Source: Candidatus Methanohalarchaeum thermophilum
GTDB lineage: Archaea > Halobacteriota > Methanonatronarchaeia > Methanonatronarchaeales > Methanonatronarchaeaceae
Reading direction: 5' to 3'
Assembly (NCBI GenBank): GCA_001914405.1
Contig: MSDW01000001.1
Span: 1-64,000, forward strand
DNA: 64,000 nucleotides
In this document: positions 1 to 8,582 of the stretch, piece by piece
Layout of the letters: every line of letters begins with the position of its first letter
Numbering within the stretch: the stretch's first letter is position 1
Made by a program: the position numbers and the translations under genes
Notes under the pieces: generated by a model
Databases searched by the model: none
What the model was told of the DNA's origin: nothing
The model's input: only the letters and a program-made list of their open reading frames with translations

Positions 1-720
1 TTAACTTGGTTTGAAGGGAATGAGGGTGGTGTTTCTACTGCAGTCCTTATTTACAAGGATATGGTTCCCGGAGATCACGATGGAAAGGTTACAATAAATG
101 AAAAACTTTCAGATCCCAATTCAAAAATAAATACATACTTACAGTTTGCTAGATTAGAAATAAATCAAAATATAGTAGTGGATATTAATAAGACTTCAGG
201 TGGAGAACTCCATATTGTCGGAGCTAATAATACAGAAATAAAAACTAAAAACAATGACACATATTCTAAAGGAGTAGATGTAGATGTTTTAGATAAAAAA
301 GACAGATATAATATAACTTTTGAGAAGCCGGCTAGAGGTGGGTATTCGATTCAATGGGGGCCAGGTGATTCTTGGCAGTGGAGTGATCCTGTTTTTGTTC
401 AGGTTGGTCAGCCTAAGGAGTTTAGGGAGTCTTTTAGTTATTTGGATAGATTGGCTATGGGTAAATTAAGTTTAGAGGGATATAATGAGATTTTGAATTC
501 TACTTTGCCTGAGAATGTTGGGTATAATTTTTATTTGATGGATTCTGATGGTGATCTAGTTGTTAATGCGGATGGTGAGGTTTTAGAGGTTTGGTCTGGT
601 GTTCCTTCTAGTGATGCGGTTAGTTCTGAAAGGGTGATTGTTGCTTCTAATTCGACTAAGGAAAGTGAAGTCAAAGATTACGAAGTATACAGAGCTAGAT
701 TAGTTCTTTGGTATAGATAA
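1..720 (+). CDS. Partial hypothetical extracytoplasmic protein (3' end only)
   Basis: The reading frame is open from the first base of the window, so this is the C-terminal part (about 239 residues) of a longer protein. It ends with TAA. The visible part is acidic and rich in Asn, Ser and Thr, with several N-x-S/T sequons and alternating hydrophobic/polar runs typical of beta-rich secreted domains. No membrane segment is seen. The tail resembles, by general style only, haloarchaeal pilin-operon proteins. I do not recognise the family. Codon use changes inside the gene: A-rich at about 70-330, G/T-rich from about 340 to the end. It converges on mtmC. Confidence 0.6.
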   Translation, partial: LTWFEGNEGGVSTAVLIYKDMVPGDHDGKVTINEKLSDPNSKINTYLQFARLEINQNIVVDINKTSGGELHIVGANNTEIKTKNNDTYSKGVDVDVLDKKDRYNITFEKPARGGYSIQWGPGDSWQWSDPVFVQVGQPKEFRESFSYLDRLAMGKLSLEGYNEILNSTLPENVGYNFYLMDSDGDLVVNADGEVLEVWSGVPSSDAVSSERVIVASNSTKESEVKDYEVYRARLVLWYR

Positions 721-805
721 TCGTTTTTTAATAAAATAAAATAAAGTGTGGTAGGGGTATGTATTTGGTTTATTTAATTTGATGTTTTGTTTTTTGTTTT
801 TGTTT

Positions 806-1441
806 TTAGTTTAGTAGGTTTTCTGCTGTTTCTGTTGCTTTTGCTGCGTTTGGTGCGTAGGCGTCTCCGTTTATTTCTTCGACCCATTTTTCTGTTACTG
901 GTGCTCCTCCGAATAATGTTTTTGTTGGTAGTTCTCTTTTTTGGATTTCTTGTACTATGTCTTTTTGGTTTGGTTTTGTGGTGGACATTAGGGCTGATGC
1001 TGCTATTATTTCTGCGTTTTCTGCTTCTGCTTTGTTTATGAATTCTTTTTCTGTGACGTCTTTTCCTAGGTCTATTACGTTGAATCCTGCTCCTTCTAGC
1101 ATTGCTATTACTACATTTTTGCCGATTTCGTGTATGTCTCCTTCGACTGTTCCTATTATTATTGTTCCTTTTGATTTTTTGTCGCTTTCGTCTAGTTTGG
1201 GTTTTAGTACATTTAGTGCTGATTTCATTGCGTCAGCGGCTTGTGTTACCTGTGGTAGGTATATTTCTGCTTTGTCGAATTGTTCGCTTATAGTGTTCAT
1301 TCCAGCTGCTAGTCCTTCGCTTATTGCTTTAAATGGTTCTATTTTTTGTTCTATTGCTTTTTCTGCATATTCTTCTGCTTTTTCTTGGTCTTTTGTTTCA
1401 ACTGCTTCTTTTAATCCATTTAAAATTTCTTTTTCAGACAT
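806..1441 (-). CDS. mtmC: Monomethylamine corrinoid protein MtmC
   Basis: A 211-residue methyl-carrying corrinoid protein of the B12-binding family. The N-terminal half (about 1-85) is the helical cap domain. The C-terminal half is the cobalamin-binding Rossmann domain, with the D-x-H-x-x-G signature in GDIHEIGKN near residue 103, whose His is the lower cobalt ligand, and GGAPVT near 178. It accepts the methyl group from MtmB and passes it to a methylcobamide:CoM methyltransferase. It lies 61 nt downstream of mtmB on the same strand, which is why I call it MtmC rather than MtbC or MttC. A strong GGAGGT ribosome site precedes the ATG. It is similar to the two other corrinoid proteins here (8583 and 14703). 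Confidence 0.93.
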   Translation of the reverse strand: MSEKEILNGLKEAVETKDQEKAEEYAEKAIEQKIEPFKAISEGLAAGMNTISEQFDKAEIYLPQVTQAADAMKSALNVLKPKLDESDKKSKGTIIIGTVEGDIHEIGKNVVIAMLEGAGFNVIDLGKDVTEKEFINKAEAENAEIIAASALMSTTKPNQKDIVQEIQKRELPTKTLFGGAPVTEKWVEEINGDAYAPNAAKATETAENLLN

Positions 1442-1502
1442 GTTCTAGATAACCTCCTTTTTTTGTGGTTTTAATTAAATTAATCTAATTATTTTGTTTT
1501 TT

Positions 1503-2924
1503 TTAGAATTTGAGTCCTAGTTCTTCTAATTCGTTTTTGGTTGATTGGTAGATCTCGAAGTATTTGTCTGTTGGTGTTAGGTCGTCCATGTTGTAGCATT
1601 CTTGCATTTTCTTTCCGTTTCCTAGTTCTGTGTTGTCTGGGTCTTTTGTTTGGTCTGCTTCCATGTAGTTATCTTCGTAGGAGCTGACTAGTTCATCTAT
1701 TATTTGGTTTGCTTCTGATACGTCTAGTCCTGCTACTGCTTCTGCAGCTTCGCTCATCATTTTAGACTCCATTGAGGTTGTGTAGTCTTTGAGTACTCCT
1801 TTTGCTGATGCTGATCCTGACATTATTTCTCTTCCGCTTACTGTATCTGTCATTGCTTGGGCTGCAACTTCTTTTAGGCACATATTGGTGCATGGACCGG
1901 ACAGTGGATAATATTGGTTACCTATTAGGATGTTTGGTTTTATTTTGTTGAATGCTGCTGCTACGTGGCCTGCCATTGCTAGGCATTCTCTTGCGGTTGT
2001 TATTCCCCATCTTACATGGATTGGTCCGTCTAGGTGCCAGTCACAGTGGTACATTGTGTAGCTGATTAGGTGGGATGCCATGTCTATTATGGTGCTTTCT
2101 TCTAGGCCTCCTGCGTATCCGCCGAATATTGGCATTTGTTCTATCATTATTGTGTCGTTGTTTTCTACCCAGCCTGCGACCATGTTTAGTCCTGCGTTAT
2201 CTACTTTTAGTTCGTTTAATTGTGAACATTCGTGGCTATCTGAGGGATTTAATCCGTTTAGTTGGTCTGCTGCTATTCTTCCTGCCTCAGTAAGAGGTGT
2301 TTCTGGGCCCTATATGCCCATGTTTGGTCTGCCTGCTCTAGCACAGGCTTCACGTACAGATCTCAACTCAAAAAGGGTGCCTTTAATTTCCATTGCAGTG
2401 CCGGCGGGTGTATCGTGTCCGTTGTAGCTTGATGGTACTCCGTCTACGATTAGGTCGACGCTTGGTTCTTGTGCGTATGTTTGATGCATTTCCACGAATA
2501 TGTCCTCTGAAACTGGTGCTCCGGTTGGTCCTCCTTGTGTTAGTGGTGGTTTTTTGTCGTTTCCTGCTCTGGGTGTTACTTCTACGGAGTCTTTTCCTTT
2601 TCCTAGTGTTAGGTCGGTTGTGGCTTTTTCTAGTCCTGCCATTATTTGTTCTTCTGTGACTTCTATTACTGTTTCAGTATCAATGTTGTATATTCCTAGG
2701 TCGGATAAGAGGTCTACTCCTGCGTTAAATATATCTTCTTTTAGTTGCTCGTCTTCTGGCACTATTTTGCTTTGATCCATTTCGATGTCGTATTTTTCTA
2801 CATATTTTTGAGCTTTTTCTCTAATTAATTCGTTATCCCATTTAGTTTCTGAAACTTCTTTTCCGTCTCTAAATTTTCTATCTGCTTCCCATACACCTAA
2901 TCCATTTCCTTTAAATGAAGCCAT
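1503..2924 (-). CDS. mtmB: Monomethylamine methyltransferase MtmB, pyrrolysine-containing (UAG read through)
   Basis: This is the first enzyme of monomethylamine methanogenesis: it demethylates CH3NH3+ and methylates the corrinoid of MtmC. An in-frame TAG at 2310-2312 (codon 205 from the chosen start) follows RPNMGI and precedes GPETPLTEAG, exactly the pyrrolysine site of the family (residue 202 in Methanosarcina). Reading through gives a full-length protein of 473 residues. The downstream part keeps SQLNELKVDNAG and the C-terminal barrel. The frame is open back to a TTG at 2939, but the ATG at 2924 has GGTGGA seven bases upstream and lies about 35 nt from a TATA box, so I prefer it. No other stop interrupts the gene. 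Confidence 0.95.
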
Positions 2925-3249
2925 CTGTTTTTCCACCAACGAAGCTAATAAATGGTTTTTTTATATAAAACCAGCTACTAGTAAGTTTGGTTACCTAATC
3001 TAATATCATATGTTACTCCAAAAAACCAAAAACAAAAAAACTAGATCCCAACTCAAAAAAAATACTTAATCCAAAAAACAAAAAATAAAAAATCCAATAA
3101 AATGTATCTTATAGAACACATTAGGTCCTAAAGAAATAAATATAAATTATATAGATACAAAAAGTCTCTATATAAGTTCTAGTGCTCTAATTTTTGTTTT
3201 TTGTGTTAGGTTGAAAAATTATAAGAAATCGAGAAAGTAATTTTATCTA
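2925..3249. other. Divergent intergenic region between mtmB and pylD
   Basis: This 325-nt A/T-rich gap holds the mtmB promoter on the minus strand and the pylD promoter on the plus strand. A TATA-like CTATATAAG sits at about 3170-3178, roughly 72 nt before the pylD ATG. The middle (3010-3110) is an A-rich low-complexity stretch. No RNA gene or clear operator palindrome was seen. Because mtmBC and pylDC are divergent, a regulator binding here could control both methyltransferase and pyrrolysine supply; that is inference. Confidence 0.4.
2955..2970 (-). promoter_or_regulatory. TATA box of the mtmBC operon
   Basis: On the minus strand an A/T-only stretch reading TTTTATATAAA lies about 33-45 nt upstream of the mtmB ATG. 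It is placed for transcription to start near the TTG/GTG codons at 2939-2936, leaving a short leader that holds the GGTGGA ribosome site. No BRE could be confirmed by eye. Confidence 0.45.
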
Positions 3250-4137
3250 ATGACGAGGCTGGATGAAGAAACGGTAAAAAAAGTAAGTCAGAAATTAAAG
3301 AAAATAGATAGCCAAATTAGGGATTTTTCTGGTTCTAGTTTCAATGAAATCTGTAGAGGATCTGATTATTTCGATAATCAAGTGGATCCAAGCAAAAAAA
3401 AGACTGCTGCCGTTCCAGTGACCGAAGAACTAGGTGAGATAAGTGGCTTCTCCGAGACAGTTTCAGAAATACTTAACTACCTAGGATTTAACTCAGCCCA
3501 TGTAGACGAGAGTGATGTACTAGGTTTTTCCAAAGCTATTAAAAAGAAACCAGATCTAGTTTTCATGGCAGATAACGATCAATTTATTTCCTACAATACT
3601 AAAACCAACTCATTCGTTGGAAACGATACTGCAACTGCTAGAGGATATTCAATATTAACTAAAGAAACAATTAAAAAAAATAATCTATCAAACATCCTAT
3701 TAATCGGTTTAGGCAATGTAGGACTTAGCATCCTTAAGTTTTTGACCCAAACCGAGACCTCAATTTTACAAGAAACCGAAGAAATATTTGTTCACGATAA
3801 AAAAGAAAAAAAGATCAAAAAAGCCAAAACCATAGAAAAAAACATAAAACCACTTAAAAAATCCAAACCAAGTGAAATAGACCTAATTATAGATGTCACA
3901 CCTGTAAAAAACCCTATCAACCTCAAAGAAAAAAAGAATCACAACTTATTTACGATACAACCAGGCGTCCCCCCAGGTTTCAGCCCTAACTCTAATCCCA
4001 GCAACAATTCTAATTCTAATTCTAATTCTAGTTCTAGTTTTGGTGGAGAGGTGGAGTTGAAGTCTTTTCATGATCCTTTAGCTATTGGTGTTGGATCAAT
4101 GGCCTTTATGGCTTTAAATAATTGGAGAAAGAGATAA
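3250..4137 (+). CDS. pylD: Pyrrolysine biosynthesis protein PylD
   Basis: PylD catalyses the last step of pyrrolysine synthesis, the NAD-dependent oxidation of 3-methylornithyl-lysine that ends in ring closure. The 295-residue product has the family features: an N-terminal helical domain, FMADNDQFISYN, the NDTATARGY segment, and a Rossmann motif GLGNVG near residue 157. Before the conserved C-terminal FHDPLAIGV there is an extra Asn/Ser-only stretch (about residues 247-262), encoded by a TCTAAT/TCTAGT hexamer repeat. Methanosarcina PylD is shorter. The stop overlaps a possible earlier pylC start, so pylD and pylC form one unit. No clear Shine-Dalgarno site is seen before the ATG. Confidence 0.92.
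   Translation: MTRLDEETVKKVSQKLKKIDSQIRDFSGSSFNEICRGSDYFDNQVDPSKKKTAAVPVTEELGEISGFSETVSEILNYLGFNSAHVDESDVLGFSKAIKKKPDLVFMADNDQFISYNTKTNSFVGNDTATARGYSILTKETIKKNNLSNILLIGLGNVGLSILKFLTQTETSILQETEEIFVHDKKEKKIKKAKTIEKNIKPLKKSKPSEIDLIIDVTPVKNPINLKEKKNHNLFTIQPGVPPGFSPNSNPSNNSNSNSNSSSSFGGEVELKSFHDPLAIGVGSMAFMALNNWRKR
3998..4040 (+). repeat. Hexanucleotide microsatellite inside pylD
   Basis: About six tandem copies of a TCTAAT-type unit, drifting to TCTAGT, are translated as an Asn/Ser run. The repeat is in frame and does not disrupt PylD, but it marks a sharp change in base composition: the coding strand is A/C-rich before it and G/T-rich after it. Confidence 0.8.
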
Positions 4138-4139
4138 AG

Positions 4140-5228
4140 ATGAATTTGGTTGTGGTTGGAGGTGGTCTTCAGGGACTTGAATTGTGTTATTTAGCTAATA
4201 AAGCTAATATTGAAACTACTTTGATTGATAAAAAGGAGGATCCTATTGCAAAGGGGCTTGCAGACAATTTTATTAGTATGGATGTTACTGATTCTGTTGA
4301 TAGATTAAGAAAAAAATTTGAGAAACATAGTTATTTGGTGCCTGCAACTGAGAGTTTAGATGCCTTAAGATGTTTAGATAATGAATTTGATGGTAAGGAT
4401 ATATTGTTTGATTTTAAGAGTTTTTTTCTTACTTCTGATAAGAAGAGAATGTATCAGATGCTTTCAGAGAACACTAAGGTGCCTCCAAGGGCTACGGTCG
4501 ATAGTGATTTTCCAGTGATAGTTAAGCCTGTTCGGGGTAGTGGTAGTAAGGGAATAAGAAAGATTTCTAGTGAATCCGAATTTAAGAAGTTTAAATCAGG
4601 GAAAAAAGATTTTAGTAATAATTATTTGGCTCAGAAATACTTAAAGGGAAGACAATACTCTACTGAAGCTGTAGTTAAAAATGGTAGACTATATAGTTAT
4701 CAAACCACTTTATTAGAGTTTCAAAGTGATTATGGTTGTTGTAGGATTGTCTGCAACCCAAATATACCAAAAGAGATTATAAATAAACAAAAAAAAGCTA
4801 TAAAAGACATATATAAGTCATTTAGTGAAATAAATTATTTATTTGATGTTCAAACACTTTTCGATGGAAAGGAACTGTATTTAATTGAGATAAACGCCAG
4901 ATTCCCTAGCCAGACCCCTATCTCCGTTTATTGGTCCACCGGAATCAACTTACTAAACCAACTAATCAAACCTCAAGAACATATGATAGATGGAGCTCCC
5001 GTTATATTAGAGCATTTCAAATTAAATAACAACAATATAGAGATAATCAGTGAAGCAAAACTCCTTGAAGGATCTGATTACAGAATTAAAAAGAAGTTGC
5101 CTGGATGTAAAGAAGCTATAATAGGAAAAACAGATAATAACAAAAAAATTGGTACCGCTATCTTCAAAGAAAAAAATCTAATAGAAATAGAAAAACAAAG
5201 AAAAAAATTCTACAAAACAATCAAATAA
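4140..5228 (+). CDS. pylC: 3-methylornithine-L-lysine ligase PylC (ATP-grasp)
   Basis: PylC joins 3-methyl-D-ornithine to the epsilon-amine of lysine using ATP. The 362-residue product starts with a Rossmann-like VVVGGGLQG segment, carries an ATP-grasp core (VIVKPVRGSGSKGIRKI near residue 125) and ends the ATP-binding region with LIEINARFPSQTP near residue 250. I chose the ATG at 4140, two bases after the pylD stop; a TTG at 4122 would overlap pylD and adds residues not seen in the family. Composition changes within the gene, from G/T-rich (4140-4720) to A/C-rich (from about 4880). pylB and pylS are about 7.4 kb away, not in this operon. Confidence 0.92.
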   Translation: MNLVVVGGGLQGLELCYLANKANIETTLIDKKEDPIAKGLADNFISMDVTDSVDRLRKKFEKHSYLVPATESLDALRCLDNEFDGKDILFDFKSFFLTSDKKRMYQMLSENTKVPPRATVDSDFPVIVKPVRGSGSKGIRKISSESEFKKFKSGKKDFSNNYLAQKYLKGRQYSTEAVVKNGRLYSYQTTLLEFQSDYGCCRIVCNPNIPKEIINKQKKAIKDIYKSFSEINYLFDVQTLFDGKELYLIEINARFPSQTPISVYWSTGINLLNQLIKPQEHMIDGAPVILEHFKLNNNNIEIISEAKLLEGSDYRIKKKLPGCKEAIIGKTDNNKKIGTAIFKEKNLIEIEKQRKKFYKTIK

Positions 5229-5436
5229 TTTTTATAAAATACATTATAACCTAAAGAAGCTTTTTAATACAGATATAAAGTACATAATCCTTTTTTTGTT
5301 TTTTTATTAATTTGTAAAATTCTTTTTCTCCTTAAGGAAAAGGTTATAGGGCTCTGAGTTAAGATAAAAAAAATAGAGTAGGGGAGAAGTTTATTTTTGT
5401 TTTTGGTATAAGAGAGGGGTTTTTTGGTTTAGTGTT

Positions 5437-5601
5437 TCAGGTTCCGGGTGCTAGTATCTTTTTGCCGTATCTTCTTGCAATCCATAGTGCTACGATGGCT
5501 ATTATTAGTATTAGGATCTGGTAGCTTACTTCTGAGATTGGGATGATTCCGTTTTCAAAAAATTGTCTGTATGCTTCTGTTGTTATTCCTGTTTGGGGCA
5601 T
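5437..5601 (-). CDS. Small single-pass membrane protein next to the permease
   Basis: This 54-residue ORF starts at an ATG directly abutting the stop of the upstream regulator gene and ends with TGA. Residues about 28-42 are a hydrophobic helix (ILILIIAIVALW), followed by a positively charged ARRYGKK tail, so the C-terminus is probably cytoplasmic. A weak GGAGG-like ribosome site lies upstream. I do not know a family. Its position as last gene of the permease-regulator unit suggests a role as small partner of the permease, but only position supports that. Confidence 0.6.
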   Translation of the reverse strand: MPQTGITTEAYRQFFENGIIPISEVSYQILILIIAIVALWIARRYGKKILAPGT

Positions 5602-5940
5602 TTATTTTTCCTCCTTTGTTGGTTTTTCTTTTCCATCTAATGCTCCAACATCTTTTGCTCTTTGTTCTCCGGTTTCCGTTAAACAGTATTTGTGTAGTAT
5701 GGCTTCTTTTTGGAATTTACCTTCTTTATCTATTTCATATTCGACTTGTTCTAGTAGGCCATGGTTGGCCATTTCAATTAGATTGGAGTAAAGCATTCTT
5801 TCTGAGATCTAGAGGCAACCAAAAACCTTGCCGTAATTATTGTAGTCTCTTTTTACTTCTTCTATTATTTCATGGCACCAAAGTTCTCCTTCTCCTCTAA
5901 AGCATTCGAGTATTTTAAATTTTGTTGGTCTTTTACTCAT
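5602..5940 (-). CDS. Winged-helix regulator with one in-frame UAG (candidate pyrrolysine protein)
   Basis: Reading through a single TAG at 5809-5811 (codon 44) gives one 112-residue winged-helix protein ending in TAA. The part before TAG (MSKRPTKFKILECF..., GELWCHEIIEEV) is helix 1-2 of a PadR/ArsR-like fold. The part after it (ISERMLYSNLIEMANHGLL, then YCLTETGEQRA) is the recognition helix, wing and last helix. Both halves are needed for a fold, and the frame is unbroken otherwise. The likely Pyl would sit at the start of the DNA-recognition helix. It lies 84 nt after the methylamine permease and abuts the small membrane protein. Alternative: a nonsense-mutated gene. Confidence 0.72.
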
Positions 5941-6024
5941 TTTTTTAACCTATTATAGGTTTTAAAATAATTTTTGGTTTTTATTTAGGCCTTAATTTGT
6001 TTTTTGTATTTTTATTGTTTTTAT

Positions 6025-7074
6025 TTAGCTTTCTCTTACTCTTTCTTCGACTTCTTCTTCTGTAAACATTACCCAGGCTCCTATTATGCATATTATTGAT
6101 CCTAAGATTACTGTTCATTTTGGAACTTGTCCTCCGAAAAGAAATAGGAATATTACTGCAAGTACTCCGTATAGGTTTGCCACACCTTGTCCTCTTCCTA
6201 CTCCTACGAGTGGGAATGATTTGTACCAGTTTACGTAACAGAATCCGAATGTTATGCCTGCCATTACTAGTGTTAATAGTACTATTGGTTCGAATGCTTG
6301 TAATGCGTATTCAAACATTGGGAGTCCTAGGACTGCTAGTAGTGGGATTATTATTATCCACCAGATGAGGGTTTCGCCTAAGAATCGTGTTAAGATTCCT
6401 GCGTCTGGTTCGGAGACTTCTAGTGCTCGTCCTGCTACTGCTCCTTCTGTTCCCCAGCCGGCTGCTGCCATTGCGCCTCCTAGGTATCCTAGCCAAGCTA
6501 CTTTTCCTCCGGTTGCTGTGAGGTTGGAGATTAATCCGAATATGTAGACTACTACTCCACTGAGCATTATTAGGGGGACACCGGTAACTGCTCTTTTAGA
6601 TATTTTTTCACCGTACCAGACTTTAGAGATAACTATTCCAAAAACTGGGTATAGTAATGCTGCTACTGCTGCAAATGCTCCTCCTATGAAACCCATTGCC
6701 ATGAATGATCCTAGAATCGCTATTGGGCCTCCAAGGAATCCGGCCAGCAGATACCATTTGGAGGAACTTTTAAATTCTGTTACTGTTCTTTTTATTTCAC
6801 CTAGTTTGCCTAGACCACCGTTCCATATTATTAAGGCTAAACTTACGGTTATAGCGTTTAATCCTGTTATTAATACTGCTGTTATCACCATTCCTACGCT
6901 GCTGCCTACCATTTCTGCCATTTCTGTTTGCATTTCGAAGAAGGGGTTTAATAGCCAGACTACTTCTCCTGGTACATACCATAGGCCCCAGAGTATAGCT
7001 GTCATTAATGCGAACATGTATCCATATCTTCGCTTATTTTCGCGTTGTTTTGCCAAAAGTTGGGTTTTTTCCAT
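6025..7074 (-). CDS. Methylamine permease (MtmP/MttP-like) with an in-frame UGA
   Basis: This is a membrane transporter of about ten helices similar to the methylamine permeases found in methanogen methylamine operons (DMT-like repeats, WGLWYVPGEVVW near residue 30). A TGA at 6115-6117 (codon 320) interrupts it, but the same frame continues with TVILGSIICIIGAWVMF and a charged tail to a TAA at 6025. This gives 349 residues, the length I expect for the family. The continuation is clearly a last membrane helix, so the gene is either read through, mutated, or affected by a base error (TGG to TGA is one change). GGAGGT precedes the ATG. It leads a unit with the UAG-containing regulator and the small membrane protein. 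The transported amine cannot be told from sequence. Confidence 0.85.
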
Positions 7075-7402
7075 ATTTTTACCTCCTTTTGAAGATAATA
7101 TAATATCTTAGGTTTTTTGGTTGGTCTTTAATCAGGTAACGATTTAGGCTTATTAGGCAACTAGTATTGTTTTAGTAATTTTTTGATCACAGCCATCTAA
7201 GAGTGGCTTTAGATTGGTTAGCTTAGTTAATATTTTAAAAATAAACGGAAACAAAATATTAGATTAAATAAGAGCTTCAGAGGATAAAATAGTTTAAAAA
7301 GGAAATTTGGCCTAAAAAAGAAGGTGAACCTAATTTACATTAAAAATAGAGTTAGCAAAAGTTTTAATCTTGTAGCTGAGAATGATTAACTAGGTGTAAT
7401 GC
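7075..7402. other. Divergent intergenic region between the permease and the RHH gene
   Basis: This 328-nt A/T-rich gap carries the permease ribosome site (GGAGGT at about 7082) and, presumably, both promoters. A short GGTAACGATTTAGGCT...AGCC-like pairing near 7135-7160 may form a weak hairpin. No RNA gene, repeat copy or additional ORF was recognised. Confidence 0.35.
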
Positions 7403-7729
7403 TTGAGTAAAAAGTCCACATCCTTTTCGATTTCAAAAAATCTAATAAAAGAACTAGACGAAAAAGCCTCGGATTCAGAAAAAAGCAAATCAGAGGTAGT
7501 GGAAAGATCCCTAAAAGAGTTTATAGAAGGAAGTGAAGAAGTTAAAGAACTTAGATATAAACTAAAAGAAAAAAAGAAACAAAACAAATTGCTTGAGGAT
7601 AGAATAAACGACCTAGAAGCAAGAATAAACGACCTAGAAAAGATAATCAAAAACAAAGAAAAGCAAATAAAGCTACTAAAAAATTACATCAACGAGGAAA
7701 ATGAAGAACTAGAAATATTAATTGATTAA
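7403..7729 (+). CDS. Ribbon-helix-helix protein with C-terminal coiled coil
   Basis: The 108-residue product has an N-terminal ribbon-helix-helix (Arc/MetJ-CopG type) DNA-binding motif at about residues 4-47 (STSFSISKNLIKELDEKA, then SKSEVVERSLKEFI). A continuous charged coiled coil follows at about 50-105. A 21-nt direct repeat doubles the heptad RINDLEA, so the coil has grown by duplication. Start codon is TTG, and the product is soluble. It is probably a transcription repressor that dimerises through the coil. The neighbours (permease unit on one side, PAS protein on the other) do not reveal its target. Confidence 0.75.
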   Translation: MSKKSTSFSISKNLIKELDEKASDSEKSKSEVVERSLKEFIEGSEEVKELRYKLKEKKKQNKLLEDRINDLEARINDLEKIIKNKEKQIKLLKNYINEENEELEILID

Positions 7730-7743
7730 AGATTAAATTGAGC

Positions 7744-8307
7744 TTAATTTATTTTTATTGTCCCATTTAAGTCCTTTGCGTATTTTTTTAATTTCTTTAT
7801 CCACTCTTCATCCTCTTCATTATGGATATTGTTTTCTCGTTCAATTTTTTCAACTAACTTTAAGGCATCATCTGGATCTAGTTTAACCTCTTTCATGTAC
7901 CTTAAAATTACTTCATTGTTTTCCACATCTTTTGAAATAAACATGTTTCCCTTAAATGGCGTATTATTATCTCTTACATCTTCTTCACTTTCAATATCAA
8001 GTATAATTCCCTCCAATAGTTCTGGTCCATCTTCTCTATAAACTGCGTGTCCTTCTTCCCATACTTTCTTAATTTTGTTATTTGCTGTTTTTATCCTATA
8101 AACCACATTAAAAGGTCTTTTTTGTTTTATAGATTTTTTAATCTTGTTTTTTACCTTTGATCTGTCACTAGGATGTATTATATCTCGATATGAGATCTTA
8201 TTATTGTTTAGCAGAGCCGAAGGATCGTACCCAGTTACGTCTTGAAAGTGGCCGCATATGTATTTCATAGTCCATTTTTCGTCATATTTACATTCATAAA
8301 GTGGCAA
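7744..8307 (-). CDS. PAS-domain sensor protein
   Basis: The 187-residue product begins with a PAS domain (about 1-110): the KYICGHFQDVTGYDPSALL and ISYRDIIHPSDRSKV segments and the IKKVWEEGHAVYRED strand are typical of PAS_3-type folds. The C-terminal part (about 125-187) is charged and helical, with no kinase, HTH or cyclase domain, so it may act as a stand-alone sensor or partner. It faces the RHH gene tail to tail with 14 nt between the stops. The ligand is unknown. It lies just upstream of, and divergent from, mtbCB. Confidence 0.8.
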   Translation of the reverse strand: MPLYECKYDEKWTMKYICGHFQDVTGYDPSALLNNNKISYRDIIHPSDRSKVKNKIKKSIKQKRPFNVVYRIKTANNKIKKVWEEGHAVYREDGPELLEGIILDIESEEDVRDNNTPFKGNMFISKDVENNEVILRYMKEVKLDPDDALKLVEKIERENNIHNEEDEEWIKKLKKYAKDLNGTIKIN

Positions 8308-8543
8308 CCTTCAGATACCTCCAATTTAATTAACATACCTTACCTACTTAAGTTATTTATGCTATTTATAAAAGTTTATCATCTAACTAACCAAACTCTA
8401 GCAATAGAGTAACATAATTAAAATAATATTTTTCATATTAAAACTTCTCTTTATCCTTTAATTTTTAAAATACTGATTGTAAAAAAGAAAAACCTATTAT
8501 TATTTTATTAAAAAAATATTAAAATAATAATCACTTATGGACA

Positions 8544-8558
8544 ATTTTTTTATAGAAA
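8544..8558 (+). promoter_or_regulatory. TATA box of the mtbCB operon
   Basis: A TTTTTTTATAGAAA run is centred about 30 nt upstream of the mtbC ATG. The spacing predicts a leaderless or near-leaderless mRNA, which agrees with the absence of a ribosome site before mtbC. Confidence 0.4.
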
Positions 8559-8582
8559 AATTATAGATCTTATATTGATACT

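Noticed and set aside
6115-6117. Selenocysteine at the in-frame UGA of the permease
   Set aside because: No SECIS-like hairpin was seen, no Sec genes are in view, and the position lies where a Trp before a membrane helix fits better.
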